Shown: one piece after another, positions 34,323 to 43,069 of the stretch
Position numbering within the stretch: position 1 is the stretch's first letter
Layout of the letters: each line of letters opens with the position of its first letter
Source of the DNA: Amycolatopsis mongoliensis
GTDB taxonomy: Bacteria; Actinomycetota; Actinomycetes; Mycobacteriales; Pseudonocardiaceae
Assembly: GCF_030285665.1 (NCBI RefSeq)
Contig: NZ_CP127295.1
Location: forward strand, 682,001 to 746,000
DNA: 64,000 nt
Direction: 5' to 3'
Translations under genes and position numbers: made by a program
The notes under the pieces: generated by a model
Told to the model about the DNA's origin: nothing
The model's input: the letters and a program-made list of their open reading frames with translations, nothing else
Databases searched by the model: none

Positions 34323-35240
34323 ATGCTCGATGCTCACGCCGTCCGGGCGGCCGTGCCGATGACCGCCGCCGTCGACGCGGTGCGGGCGGCCTTCCTCGAC
34401 CTCGCCGCCGGCCGTTTCGTGGTACCGCAACGGTTGTCCTTCGGCGGCGGCACGACGCTGGTGATGAGCGCCTGCCACACGCCGACGTCGACGACGGTGG
34501 TGAAGACGCTCAGCCTGGTCGCCGGCCGCACGCCGATGATCCTCGGGACGCTGGTGTGGAACACCGCCGCGGGCCAGGTGGTCGCCGATGCGATCGAGGT
34601 GACGACGCTGCGCACGGGCGCGGCGTCCGGCGTCGCGACGGACCTGCTCGCGCCGGCTTCCGCCACCCGCTTGGCGCCCCTCGGCACCGGCGCGCAGGCC
34701 GCCGACCAAGTGCGGGCGGTGGCCGCGGTGCGCCCGGTGAACCGGCTGGCGGTGTTCGGCCGGGATCCGTCGCGTGCTCACGCCTTCGCGGACCGTTTGC
34801 GAGCCGAGTTCCCCGGGATCGTGACGCGGGTTGCCGCTTCGGCCGCTGATGCGGTCTCCGATGCGGAGATCGTTTGCTGTGCTACGTCGTCTTCGACTCC
34901 TCTGTTCGATGTGGATGATCTTCCGGAGCGGGTTCACGTCAATGCGATCGGGTCCTACCTGCCTTCCATGCGGGAGCTTCCGGCCGAGTTGCTCAGTGCT
35001 GCCGCGTGTGTGGTCGTGGATCAGGTCGAGGCCGTGCTCGAGGAGGCCGGCGAGGTGATTCACGCCGTGGACAGCGGAGTGGTGAAGCGGTCTTCGTTGG
35101 TTGAGCTCGGCGATGCGTTGGGCGCTCCGCCGGTGGTGAGCGGGCGGACGGTTTTCAAGTCCGTCGGTCTCGCGGTGCAGGACTGGGCCATCGCTCGGCT
35201 GCTCGGCGCTGCCGAAGCGGCGGCGGACGCGCGCACCTAG
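34323..35240 (+). CDS. Ornithine cyclodeaminase / mu-crystallin family protein
   Basis: 305 residues. The substrate domain shows VKTLSLVAGR, with the conserved Lys, and ILGTLVWNTAAGQVVA. The Rossmann domain carries GTGAQAADQVRAVAAV and RLAVFGRD, and the C-terminal region has VHVNAIGSYLPSMRELP and VVDQVEAVLEEAGEV. Members deaminate ornithine or reduce cyclic imines and keto acids, and the substrate cannot be told. From about 34800 to 35110 codons end in T and G much more often than in neighbouring genes. Confidence 0.88.
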   Translation: MLDAHAVRAAVPMTAAVDAVRAAFLDLAAGRFVVPQRLSFGGGTTLVMSACHTPTSTTVVKTLSLVAGRTPMILGTLVWNTAAGQVVADAIEVTTLRTGAASGVATDLLAPASATRLAPLGTGAQAADQVRAVAAVRPVNRLAVFGRDPSRAHAFADRLRAEFPGIVTRVAASAADAVSDAEIVCCATSSSTPLFDVDDLPERVHVNAIGSYLPSMRELPAELLSAAACVVVDQVEAVLEEAGEVIHAVDSGVVKRSSLVELGDALGAPPVVSGRTVFKSVGLAVQDWAIARLLGAAEAAADART

Positions 35241-35311
35241 CTGGCCGACACGCGCTCGGGCTGTCCGCGGTGTGCCGCGAGACCGGATGCCGACCACGGG
35301 ATCGGCACCGA

Positions 35312-35384
35312 ACTCGCGTGATCGCGCGCAGATCTCGCGTGATCGGGGCCGTGACTCGCGTGATTGGCGGCGGAACTCGCGTGG
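35312..35384. repeat. Four-copy 21-nt tandem repeat, intergenic
   Basis: The core ACTCGCGTGAT recurs at about 35312, 35333, 35354 and 35375, an exact 21-base spacing with variable filler. It lies in a 270-base gap and uses the same core, inverted, as the array at 457-555. It is not CRISPR-like, because the repeats are short and the spacers about 10 bases. Confidence 0.75.
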
Positions 35385-35510
35385 CCGCGCACAAGCGAGG
35401 GGCTTACTCAGTGTCCAGAAGAGGCGGCGGAGAGCAACGGGAGCCGCCGAACGGCGCAATCTTGGGGTTGGAGCGTTTGATCGGTCACCCAATGCGGGAA
35501 TTTTCCGGAC

Positions 35511-35804
35511 ATGTCTCCTTGGCGAACCACCACCAGACGGAACACGGCCGTGCGGGTCATCACGGCGATCGGCGCGATCTTCGCGGGGATCGAAGTCCTT
35601 TACATGATCATGGTGCTCGCCGGCGCGAATGCCGGCAACGCCTTCTTCGTCTTCATCAAGTCCCTGGCGGTTCCTCTCGCTTTGTTCTTCCCGGGCCTGT
35701 TCCCGGTGGACAACCCCAGCCTGGCCGTCATCCTCGACTTCGGCCTGGCCGCGGTGTTCTGGCTGGTCATCACCGGCATCATCGCCCGCTTCGCGGGCCG
35801 GTGA
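35511..35804 (+). CDS. Small integral membrane protein, unknown function
   Basis: 97 residues with three hydrophobic segments: VITAIGAIFAGIEVLYMIMV, FFVFIKSLAVPLALFFPGLF and VILDFGLAAVFWLVITGIIA. A basic N-terminus is followed by a possible internal GTG start at 35550. No family recognised with certainty. Confidence 0.7.
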   Translation: MSPWRTTTRRNTAVRVITAIGAIFAGIEVLYMIMVLAGANAGNAFFVFIKSLAVPLALFFPGLFPVDNPSLAVILDFGLAAVFWLVITGIIARFAGR

Positions 35805-35886
35805 CCGGCGGCGGTCACGCCGCTTCACCCAGCTGCGGGACCACCCGCCGTCGCCATCCTCGGTGTTCTTCAGCGACACTGGACGG

Positions 35887-36699
35887 ATGAGCGACGGCAG
35901 GTGGTTCGACGGCTGGGTGCCCTGGCCCGAACTGGCCGGGCTGGCCGCGGCCGGGCGTTCCCTGCTCCCGAACGTCCCGGTCACGCCCGGCGCGCTGGTG
36001 CGCACGGTCACCGAGCAGCTCGTCGGGCGCCGGCTGACCGCCAAGGTCGACGGCCGCGACGTCGGCCTGACCCTCACCGAACTCGACTACCCGGCCGACA
36101 GCCTCCGGCTGGCCACCGGCCGCATCGGCAACGTCCGGATCATCGCCGAGGACGTCGACTGGCCCGAGCCCGAAGGCGGCAGCATTCCGCTGCGCCGGGT
36201 CACCGTGCTCGCCGAGGACGTCCGCCTCCGCTCGCTGCCCACGCCGGCCGCCAAGCCGGCCCGTGTCGAACTGCGCATCGCCGTGTCCGCGGACGTGCTG
36301 CGGGACCGGGTGGCGGCGGTCCGCCCCGGGATCGTCGCGGCCCCGGCCGGAAGCGGGCTGCTCCAGATCCACTGGGCCAAGAAACCGCAGTGGGGCCACC
36401 TGACCCTGGAGGCCCGGGTGGAGGACGACGCCGTGGTGCTCGAGCCGCGGAACCTCCACATCGGACAGCGGAAACTCCGGCCACCGAAGCGCTTCCGGCC
36501 CATCGTGCTGCCGCTGCCGGAACTCCCGCCGGGGATAAGGCTGACGAAGGTCGAGCCGCGGCACGACGAACTCGTGCTGCACACAGTGGCGGAGGAATGG
36601 CCGGACCGGCTTTCCCGCATTCCTCTCGCCGACCTGCTGAGCTGGCTGACGACCGCCGCGATGACGCTGACCCTGCCGAACCTCGGTACCCGTTCATGA
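35887..36699 (+). CDS. Hypothetical protein, weakly LmeA/DUF2993-like
   Basis: 270 residues, ATG 35887. The chain is beta-rich with repeated strands (RRLTAKVDGRDVGLTLTEL, RRVTVLAEDVRLRSLP, HLTLEARVEDDAVVLEP) and ends in an amphipathic helix (LADLLSWLTTAAMTLTL). The order of strands recalls DUF2993/LmeA lipid-binding proteins, but there is no signal peptide, so the assignment is tentative. It stands alone, 82 bases after the small membrane protein gene. Confidence 0.7.
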   Translation: MSDGRWFDGWVPWPELAGLAAAGRSLLPNVPVTPGALVRTVTEQLVGRRLTAKVDGRDVGLTLTELDYPADSLRLATGRIGNVRIIAEDVDWPEPEGGSIPLRRVTVLAEDVRLRSLPTPAAKPARVELRIAVSADVLRDRVAAVRPGIVAAPAGSGLLQIHWAKKPQWGHLTLEARVEDDAVVLEPRNLHIGQRKLRPPKRFRPIVLPLPELPPGIRLTKVEPRHDELVLHTVAEEWPDRLSRIPLADLLSWLTTAAMTLTLPNLGTRS

Positions 36700-36835
36700 C
36701 CCCTCCTCGGTGAGCCGGACACCGAAAACGCTACTCGAACGCGAGTTCGAACGTCATCACTCACAAGAGGGGACTTCGACTCGGTTGACGCGGCAGGAAG
36801 CCGGTTCGAAGTGAACGGCCAATAAAGGAACGGGG

Positions 36836-38329
36836 TCAGGTCACCGGGAACCAGGTCCCGGACGCCCATTCCGTGTCACCCCAGGCTTTTCGCTCGTCCG
36901 GGCGTGGGTCGAGCACGAGATCCGTGTCTTCCCGGAAAACCAGCACCGGGCGCAGTTCCGGGCCGTACGCGGGCCATTCGGGTCCGTCGGCGTCCGCGAC
37001 GCCGTCGCGGATGAACCGCACCCAGCTCCGGTGGATCAGCAGCGCCGCGCGCTCGCGCTTCGGGTTGACCGCGGAGCCCTGCGTGGCGAGCGGCAGCGGC
37101 GTCTTCCACGCCATCGTCGTCTCGGTGCCGTGGCCGCCGTCGAGCTGTTCGGGCACGCCGGGTGCGGCGATGTCGATGCGGTAGCGGTAGACGGGCGCGT
37201 GCGCGGACTGCGCGTCGGCCAGCCGCTGCGTCGGGATGCCGTAGCGTTCGTCGCCCATCGCGGCGATCTTCGCCGACTTCAGGTCGGGGACGCGGCGAAG
37301 GTAGGTCTCGAGAAGGTGCGAAGCGCCTTCGTCACCGAGGATTCCCGAAAGGACGCCGCTCGCCGGAGCGGTCGCGACGTCGTCGCCGAGCATCAGCGCG
37401 TACGTGCTGCCTTCGTTGCTGTTGCAGCCGACCAGCAGCGGGATCCCGGCCGCGCTCCCCCGCCGGATCGGCCCGATCGGGACCTCGGGCAGCACGCGGG
37501 GATGCAGCGTCGGACGCCAGAGCCACAGCGCTTGGAGCCCGCTCAGGATCCGTTCCTGCGCCTCGACGAACTCCTTGGCCGGCAAGGCGCGCAGCGCTTC
37601 GGCGTCGTGGCAGCCGACCTCGTCGAGGAGCCGCCGGGCCAGTGCGGTCCCGGCCTCCGGCGTAGCGACGTGGTCCGCGCCGCCACTGCTGCTGATCGCC
37701 CGGGCGAACAACCCGGCGCCGAGCGGGCTGCCCATCAGGTTCCCGATGCTCTTCGCGCCCGCCGAGACGCCGTAGACGGTGATCCGCGCCGGGTCACCGC
37801 CGAACGCGGAGACGTTGCGGTGCACCCACTTCAGGGCCTCGATCTGGTCGAGGAGCCCGCACACCCCCGCGTCCGCTTCGGCCTCCCCGAAGATCCCGGC
37901 GAGGTGCAGGAAGCCGAGCGAGCCGAGCCGGTAGTTGATCGTGACGACGACGATCCCGGCGCGCGCGAACTCCTCGCCGTCGCCGAGCTGCTCGCCGTGG
38001 CCGACGCGGTAGCCGCCGCCGTGCAGCCAGAACAGCACGGGCCAGCCGCCCTCGGGAGGAGGCCCGTCCGGCGTGCAGACGTTGAGGTAGAGACAGTCCT
38101 CGTCGCACACGGCGGACGGGTTCATCGGGTCCGGCGGTTGCGTCGCGTGCGGCCCGTACTCCGTCGCGACGTGCACGCCGCCCGAGAGCGCGGGCGGCCG
38201 CGGCGCCTTCCAGCGCAGCTCGCCGACCGGCGGACGGGCATACGGGATCCCGCGCCAGACGCGGACGCCGTCGCCCGCCAGCCCCACCAGCGCCCCGAGC
38301 TCGGTCGTGACCGTCGGGACGGAAGCCAT
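36836..38329 (-). CDS. Type B carboxylesterase
   Basis: 497 residues, cytoplasmic. The conserved RGIPYARPPVGELRWK, EDCLYLNVCTP and oxyanion-hole WLHGGGYRVG are followed by nucleophile VYGVSAGAKS, acid CNSNEGSTYA and a His in DGGHGTETTMAWK. All three triad members are in place. It hydrolyses carboxylic esters of unknown type. The ATG overlaps the last base of the histidine-kinase stop (TGATG), so it belongs to the redox-signalling operon that begins at 41399. Confidence 0.92.
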   Translation of the reverse strand: MASVPTVTTELGALVGLAGDGVRVWRGIPYARPPVGELRWKAPRPPALSGGVHVATEYGPHATQPPDPMNPSAVCDEDCLYLNVCTPDGPPPEGGWPVLFWLHGGGYRVGHGEQLGDGEEFARAGIVVVTINYRLGSLGFLHLAGIFGEAEADAGVCGLLDQIEALKWVHRNVSAFGGDPARITVYGVSAGAKSIGNLMGSPLGAGLFARAISSSGGADHVATPEAGTALARRLLDEVGCHDAEALRALPAKEFVEAQERILSGLQALWLWRPTLHPRVLPEVPIGPIRRGSAAGIPLLVGCNSNEGSTYALMLGDDVATAPASGVLSGILGDEGASHLLETYLRRVPDLKSAKIAAMGDERYGIPTQRLADAQSAHAPVYRYRIDIAAPGVPEQLDGGHGTETTMAWKTPLPLATQGSAVNPKRERAALLIHRSWVRFIRDGVADADGPEWPAYGPELRPVLVFREDTDLVLDPRPDERKAWGDTEWASGTWFPVT

Positions 38330-39750
38330 CAGAGCGAGGCCTGCTCGACCGTCGGCAGGCAGACCTCGAACCGGGTGTTCCCGGGCTCCGACTCGACGCG
38401 CAGGTCACCCTGGTGGCGCTCGACGACGATCTTCCACGAGATGTCCAGGCCGAGCCCGGTGCCCTCGCCGACCGGCTTCGTCGTGAAGAACGGCTCGAAG
38501 ATCCGCTGCTTGATGTCCGCCGGGATGCCCGGGCCGGTGTCGCCGATCTCCACGCGGACCTGGTCGTTCTGACCCCAGGTGCGCAGCGTCAGCGTGCCCT
38601 CGCCCTGCATCGCGCCGAGGGCGTTGTCGATGACGTTCGTCCAGACCTGGTTCAGCTCGGCCGGGTACGCCGGGATCTTCGGCAGGCTGCGGTCGTACTC
38701 CTTGACGACGCGGACGCCGTCGCCGATCTTGCCCGCGAGCATGACGAGCGTGGAGTCGAGGCCGTCGTGGACGTCGACCCACTGGTGCGGCGCCCGGTCC
38801 ATCTGGGAGTACTGCTTGGCCTTGCCGACCAGCGCGGAGATCCGCGTGGTGGAGTCCTCGATCTCGCCCATCAGCATCTCGGTCTCGAGCGCGTAGGCCA
38901 GCCACCGGACGGCGCCGTCGATGAAGGTGTCGCCGACCTGCTCGAGGACGTTGTCCAGGTCGGCCGTGGTCAGGCCGGCGCGGACGTAGATGTCGGCGAG
39001 GTCCCAGCCCTGGTCGATACCGCGGTCCTCGAACCAGCCGGTGATCTCGTCCTCGCGGTCGGCCTGCTGCATCGCGGACAGCTTCTCGGCCTGCGCGACC
39101 TGCTTGACCAGGCGTTCCTGGACGTCGATGAGCTGGTAGAGCAGCTCCGGGTCGATGTCCTTCTTCGCGAGGAAGGCGAGCTTGTGGCGCATCCCGGCGA
39201 CGCGTTCGCGCAGGGCGGACGTCGCCCGGACGGCGGCCGCGGCCGGGTTGTTCAGCTCGTGCGTCAGGCCGGCCGACAGCTCGCCCAGCGCCAGCAGCCG
39301 GCGGCGCGAGCCGATCACGGTGTCGCTGTTGCGCCAGCCGAGGTACATGCCTTCCAGCAGGTGCGTCGCCATCGGGAACCACCGGCGGAACTCGAAGGAG
39401 AACTCCTTCGACGGCAGGGTGAGGAACGTGACGTCGGACAGCGCGCGCACCGTGGCGTTGTAGGTGTGCTCGTTCTCCTGGTGCACGAAGAACTGGGTCG
39501 CGCCGAAGTACGCCCCACGCTGGTCGGACCGGTTGGTCTCCACCTCCGTGCCGCTGACCAGCCGCGTCATCCGGATCGCGCCGTTGAGCAGGACGTAGAA
39601 GCACGTGGCTTCGGCGCCCTCGCTGATGACGGTCGAGTCGCTTTCGTACTCCTCGAGCACGGCGTTGGCGGCGATCCAGTCGAGCTGGTCTTCGGAAAGG
39701 TGTTCGAAAAGGAAGAGCCCGCGAAGCTCTTCCCGCGGCAGTGCGCTCAT
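38329..39750 (-). CDS. Histidine kinase with N-terminal cyclic-nucleotide-binding domain
   Basis: 473 residues. The cNMP-type domain (about 10-130) reads VISEGAEATCFYVLLNGAIR and ATVRALSDVTFLTLP. The dimerisation His lies in LGELSAGLTHELNNPAAAAV, and the ATPase domain has NQVWTNVIDNALGAM, GDTGPGIP and GTGLGLDISWKIV. No membrane helix, so it senses a cytoplasmic signal. ATGA overlap with the receiver/reductase gene at 39747 makes the two a matched pair. Confidence 0.92.
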   Translation of the reverse strand: MSALPREELRGLFLFEHLSEDQLDWIAANAVLEEYESDSTVISEGAEATCFYVLLNGAIRMTRLVSGTEVETNRSDQRGAYFGATQFFVHQENEHTYNATVRALSDVTFLTLPSKEFSFEFRRWFPMATHLLEGMYLGWRNSDTVIGSRRRLLALGELSAGLTHELNNPAAAAVRATSALRERVAGMRHKLAFLAKKDIDPELLYQLIDVQERLVKQVAQAEKLSAMQQADREDEITGWFEDRGIDQGWDLADIYVRAGLTTADLDNVLEQVGDTFIDGAVRWLAYALETEMLMGEIEDSTTRISALVGKAKQYSQMDRAPHQWVDVHDGLDSTLVMLAGKIGDGVRVVKEYDRSLPKIPAYPAELNQVWTNVIDNALGAMQGEGTLTLRTWGQNDQVRVEIGDTGPGIPADIKQRIFEPFFTTKPVGEGTGLGLDISWKIVVERHQGDLRVESEPGNTRFEVCLPTVEQASL

Positions 39751-41399
39751 TGTTCCTCCAGGTACCGGTGTACCAGCGTCACGGCCATCGCGCCCTCGCC
39801 GACCGCGGACGCCACCCGCTTGACCGACTGGGACCGCACGTCACCGGCCACGAACACGCCGGGGATCGACGACTCGAGGTAGTGCGGATCACGGTCGAGC
39901 GGCCAGCCGGCCGGCCGCTGCCCGGCGGACAGCAGGTCGGGGCCGGTGCAGACGAAGCCGTGCTCGTCGCGGTGGATGCCCTCGCCGAGCCAGTCGGTGC
40001 GCGGGGCGGCGCCGATGAAGATGAACAGGTGCCCGGTCTCGACCGTCTCGGTGACACCGTTTTCGCACAGCGTGAGCCGCTCCAGGTGACCGTCGCCGTG
40101 AACCTGCTTGACCGTGGTGTGCGTGCGGACGTGGATGTTCTCGATGCCCGCGATCTGCTCGATCAGGTAGTGCGACATCGACGACTCCAGCGACGCGCCG
40201 CGCACCAGGATCGTGACGTCGCTGGCGTGCCGGGAGAAGAACACCGCGGCCTGCCCGGCCGAGTTAGCGCCGCCGACGATGTAGACGTGCTCGCCCTTGC
40301 ACTCGGGCGCCTCGGTCGCGGCCGAGCCGTAGTAGACGCCGCGGCCGGACAGCTCCTCGATGCCGTCGGCCTCCAGCGCGCGGTAGGTGACGCCGCTGGC
40401 CAGGATCACCGAATGCGCGGCGATCTCGCTGCCGTCGCCGAAGGTGATCACCCGCGACGAGCCGCGGGCTTCGAGGCCGACGACGTCGCGCGCGGTCAGC
40501 ACCTCCGCGCCGAACTTCTGCGCCTGGCGCCGCGCCCGGTCGGTCAGCTGCGCACCGGAGACGCCGTCGGGGAAGCCGAGGTAGTTCTCGATGCGCGAGC
40601 TGGTGCCGGCCTGGCCGCCGGTGGCCTTCTTCTCGACGAGCACTGTGCGCAGGCCCTCGGACGCGCCGTAGACCGCGGCGCCGAGCCCGGCGGGTCCGCC
40701 GCCGATCACGACGAGGTCGTAGAACTCCTGCGCCGGGCGGGTCGACAACCCGACCGCGTCCGCGATCGCGCCGCCGGTGGGGTTCTTGAGCACGGTGCCG
40801 TCGGGGGTGACGACGACCGGGATGTCGGTCTCGGTGGCTTCCGCGGCCTGCAGGATCCGGCGGCCTTCGTCGTCCTCGACGGAGTACCAGCGGTACGGGA
40901 CGGCGTTGCGGGCGAGGAAGTCGCGCAGGTGGAACGACGGCGAGTTGTAGCGGTGGCCGATGAGCTTGACCTCTTCGACCGGCTTGTCGCCGACCGCGCG
41001 CCAGGTCTCGACCAGCGCGTCGATCACCGGGTAGAGCTTCTCCTCCGGCGGGTCCCACGGCTTGAGCAGGTAGTGGTCGACGTCGACGACGTTGATCGCC
41101 TGGATCGCGGCGTCGGTGTCGGCGTAGGCGGTCAGCAGGGCGCGGCGGGCGTGCGGGAACAGGTCCATCGCCTTCTCGAGGAAGGCGATCCCGTCCATCT
41201 GCGGCATCCGGTAGTCGGCGAGGATCGCCGCGACGGCGTCGCCGCGCAGCTTGATCTCGCGCAGCGCGTCGAGGGCGTCCGCGCCGGAGTCGGCGCGGAT
41301 GACGCGGTAGTCCTTCCCGTAGCGGCGCCGCAGGTCACGGGCGACCGAGCGGGACACGGCGGGATCGTCGTCGACGGTCATCAGGATCGGCTGGCTCAC
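39747..41399 (-). CDS. Response-regulator receiver fused to thioredoxin-reductase-like flavoprotein
   Basis: 550 residues. The receiver domain (1-120) has the acidic pair TVDDDPAV, phospho-Asp in ILADYRMPQMDG and Lys in YLLKPWDPP. A linker with a thioredoxin-like strand pattern (160-225) leads to a flavoprotein with FAD motif VVIGGGPAGLGAA and NAD motif VYIVGGANSAGQAA. The redox CxxC expected between them is missing (SAATEAPEC holds one Cys). Partner of the cNMP/histidine kinase, probably a phosphorylation-controlled redox output. Confidence 0.92.
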   Translation of the reverse strand: MSQPILMTVDDDPAVSRSVARDLRRRYGKDYRVIRADSGADALDALREIKLRGDAVAAILADYRMPQMDGIAFLEKAMDLFPHARRALLTAYADTDAAIQAINVVDVDHYLLKPWDPPEEKLYPVIDALVETWRAVGDKPVEEVKLIGHRYNSPSFHLRDFLARNAVPYRWYSVEDDEGRRILQAAEATETDIPVVVTPDGTVLKNPTGGAIADAVGLSTRPAQEFYDLVVIGGGPAGLGAAVYGASEGLRTVLVEKKATGGQAGTSSRIENYLGFPDGVSGAQLTDRARRQAQKFGAEVLTARDVVGLEARGSSRVITFGDGSEIAAHSVILASGVTYRALEADGIEELSGRGVYYGSAATEAPECKGEHVYIVGGANSAGQAAVFFSRHASDVTILVRGASLESSMSHYLIEQIAGIENIHVRTHTTVKQVHGDGHLERLTLCENGVTETVETGHLFIFIGAAPRTDWLGEGIHRDEHGFVCTGPDLLSAGQRPAGWPLDRDPHYLESSIPGVFVAGDVRSQSVKRVASAVGEGAMAVTLVHRYLEEQ

Positions 41400-41409
41400 G
41401 AGATGCAGC

Positions 41410-42336
41410 CTACGGCGCCCGGTGGTCCGCTGGGGAGGACCGGCGTTTCGGGACCTGGACCCGCTCCAGGTCCTCGGCCACCACGATCTCGCCGTCGAAC
41501 TCGGCCCGCGCCTCCGCCAGGAAGCGCGCCGGATCGGGGTAGCGCTGGGAAAAGTGGGTCAGCACGAGCTGCCGGACGCCGGATTCGGCGGCGACGCGGG
41601 CGGCCTGCTGCGCGGTCAGGTGCCCGAAGTCACGGGCGAGGTGGGTGTCCTCGGCGAGGAACGTCGACTCGATCACGAGCAGGTCGGCGTTCTCGGCGAG
41701 GGCGTAGACGGCGTCGCAGAGGCGGGTGTCCATCACGAACGCGAACCGCTGTCCCGGCCGGGGCGTGCTGACGTCTTCGAGGCTCGTGGTCCCGAGCCGG
41801 CCCTCGCGCTGCAGCCGCCCGACGTCCGGCCCGGTGATGCCGCGTTCGCGCAGCCGCTCGGGCAGCATGGTCCGGCCGTCCGGCTCGACCAGGCGGTAGC
41901 CGAACGCCTCGACGGGGTGGCTCAGCCGCTTCGCCTCCAGGGCGAGCTTCCCGGTCGCGATCGGGCCGTCCTCGGTGATCGGGTGTTCGCGCAGGTCAGC
42001 GGTCTCGTAGAACGCTGTCGCGTGCCTCAGCCGCGCGAAGTAGTGCGCGCCGGACGCCGGGAAGTGGGCGTGGACCGGGTGCGGCACCTTGTCCAGCGAC
42101 AGCCGCTGGATCACCCCGGAGAGCCCCAGGCTGTGGTCGCCGTGGAAGTGCGTGACGCAGAGGCGTGTGATGTCCGTGGCGGCGACGCCGGCCCGCAGCA
42201 TCTGGCGCTGGGTGCCTTCGCCGGGGTCGAAGAGGATGCCCTCGCCGTCCCAGCGGAGGAGGTAGCCGTTCTGGTTGCGGTGGCGCGTGGGCACCTGGGA
42301 CGCGGTGCCCAGCACCACCAGTTCGCGGGTCGACAC
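41410..42336 (-). CDS. rnz: Ribonuclease Z-like metallo-beta-lactamase hydrolase
   Basis: 308 residues, GTG start (42334-42336). It trims the 3' end of tRNA precursors. The zinc site motif [10 protein letters not shown], the N-terminal [27 protein letters not shown], the metal ligands in FVMDTRL and ESTFL and the final LTHFSQRY are those of the short RNase Z form. The flexible-arm region looks shortened, as in many actinobacteria. It sits 10 bases before the flavoprotein operon in the same direction. Confidence 0.9.
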   Translation of the reverse strand: MSTRELVVLGTASQVPTRHRNQNGYLLRWDGEGILFDPGEGTQRQMLRAGVAATDITRLCVTHFHGDHSLGLSGVIQRLSLDKVPHPVHAHFPASGAHYFARLRHATAFYETADLREHPITEDGPIATGKLALEAKRLSHPVEAFGYRLVEPDGRTMLPERLRERGITGPDVGRLQREGRLGTTSLEDVSTPRPGQRFAFVMDTRLCDAVYALAENADLLVIESTFLAEDTHLARDFGHLTAQQAARVAAESGVRQLVLTHFSQRYPDPARFLAEARAEFDGEIVVAEDLERVQVPKRRSSPADHRAP

Positions 42337-42349
42337 CCCCGCACGCTAC

Positions 42350-42919
42350 TCACGCGGCGGGGGTGGTGTCCCCCAGTTTGCGCAACCGGAAGGCCAGCAC
42401 CAGCAGCATGATCCCGTAGATCAGGGCGTAGATCCCGACGAGCAGCGCGATGCCGAACGCGCCGGCGATCGGGTTGAACACGATGAGCACGCCCGCGATC
42501 ACCGAAATCGCACCGGCGGCGATGAGGAACGCCTCGCCCTGGATCTGCTTGCGGAGCCGGATCGCGGCGGCGATCTCCGCGACGCCGGTGACGATCGCCC
42601 ACAGGCCGACCAGCAGGGCCAGGAGCAGAACCGTGATGCCGGGCCAGACCAGGACCAGGATTCCGGCGATGATGCCGAGCGCGCCGAGGATTCCGTAGGC
42701 GGCGCGGTGGCCGGCGTCGCCCGGGCGGAAGGCCTGCATCAGGCCGCCGACGCCGTCGACGATCGCGTACACGCCGTACAGGATCGCCAGAGCGAGCACC
42801 GTGACGCCCGGCCAGACCAGGGCGAAGATTCCGAAGAGCACGGCGAACGCACCGCGGACGGCCGCGATCGGCCACGCCTTGCGGGGCTCGATGACGGAAA
42901 ACGCTGCGAAGGAGGTCAT
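42350..42919 (-). CDS. HdeD-family membrane protein
   Basis: 189 residues with six hydrophobic helices in three repeated pairs, each containing the motif L-x-W-P-G-[VI]-T-V-L (FALVWPGVTVLALAILYGVY, LVLVWPGITVLLLALLVGLW), a hallmark of HdeD. ATG 42917-42919 follows GAGGAG. HdeD is linked to acid resistance in E. coli; in actinobacteria its role is not established. Confidence 0.9.
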   Translation of the reverse strand: MTSFAAFSVIEPRKAWPIAAVRGAFAVLFGIFALVWPGVTVLALAILYGVYAIVDGVGGLMQAFRPGDAGHRAAYGILGALGIIAGILVLVWPGITVLLLALLVGLWAIVTGVAEIAAAIRLRKQIQGEAFLIAAGAISVIAGVLIVFNPIAGAFGIALLVGIYALIYGIMLLVLAFRLRKLGDTTPAA

Positions 42920-43069
42920 GAGGTCGCTCCTCGGGTGTCGGGACACCCAGTATCGCGACAAACTGCCCGAGTGGCGCGGTTCACCACCCGTTCGGGCCAT
43001 GCGTCCACTGTGTCCGGCCACATAGGACCGGCGTGCGCCGCGGCCGCCACCACGGCGCACGCCGGTTGC

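Noticed and set aside
35312..35384. CRISPR array
   Set aside because: The repeat core is about 11 bases with 10-base fillers, far too short, and no cas genes are present.
39741..41771. 676-codon plus-strand frame opposite the flavoprotein
   Set aside because: A mirror frame of a confirmed gene with no conserved motif.
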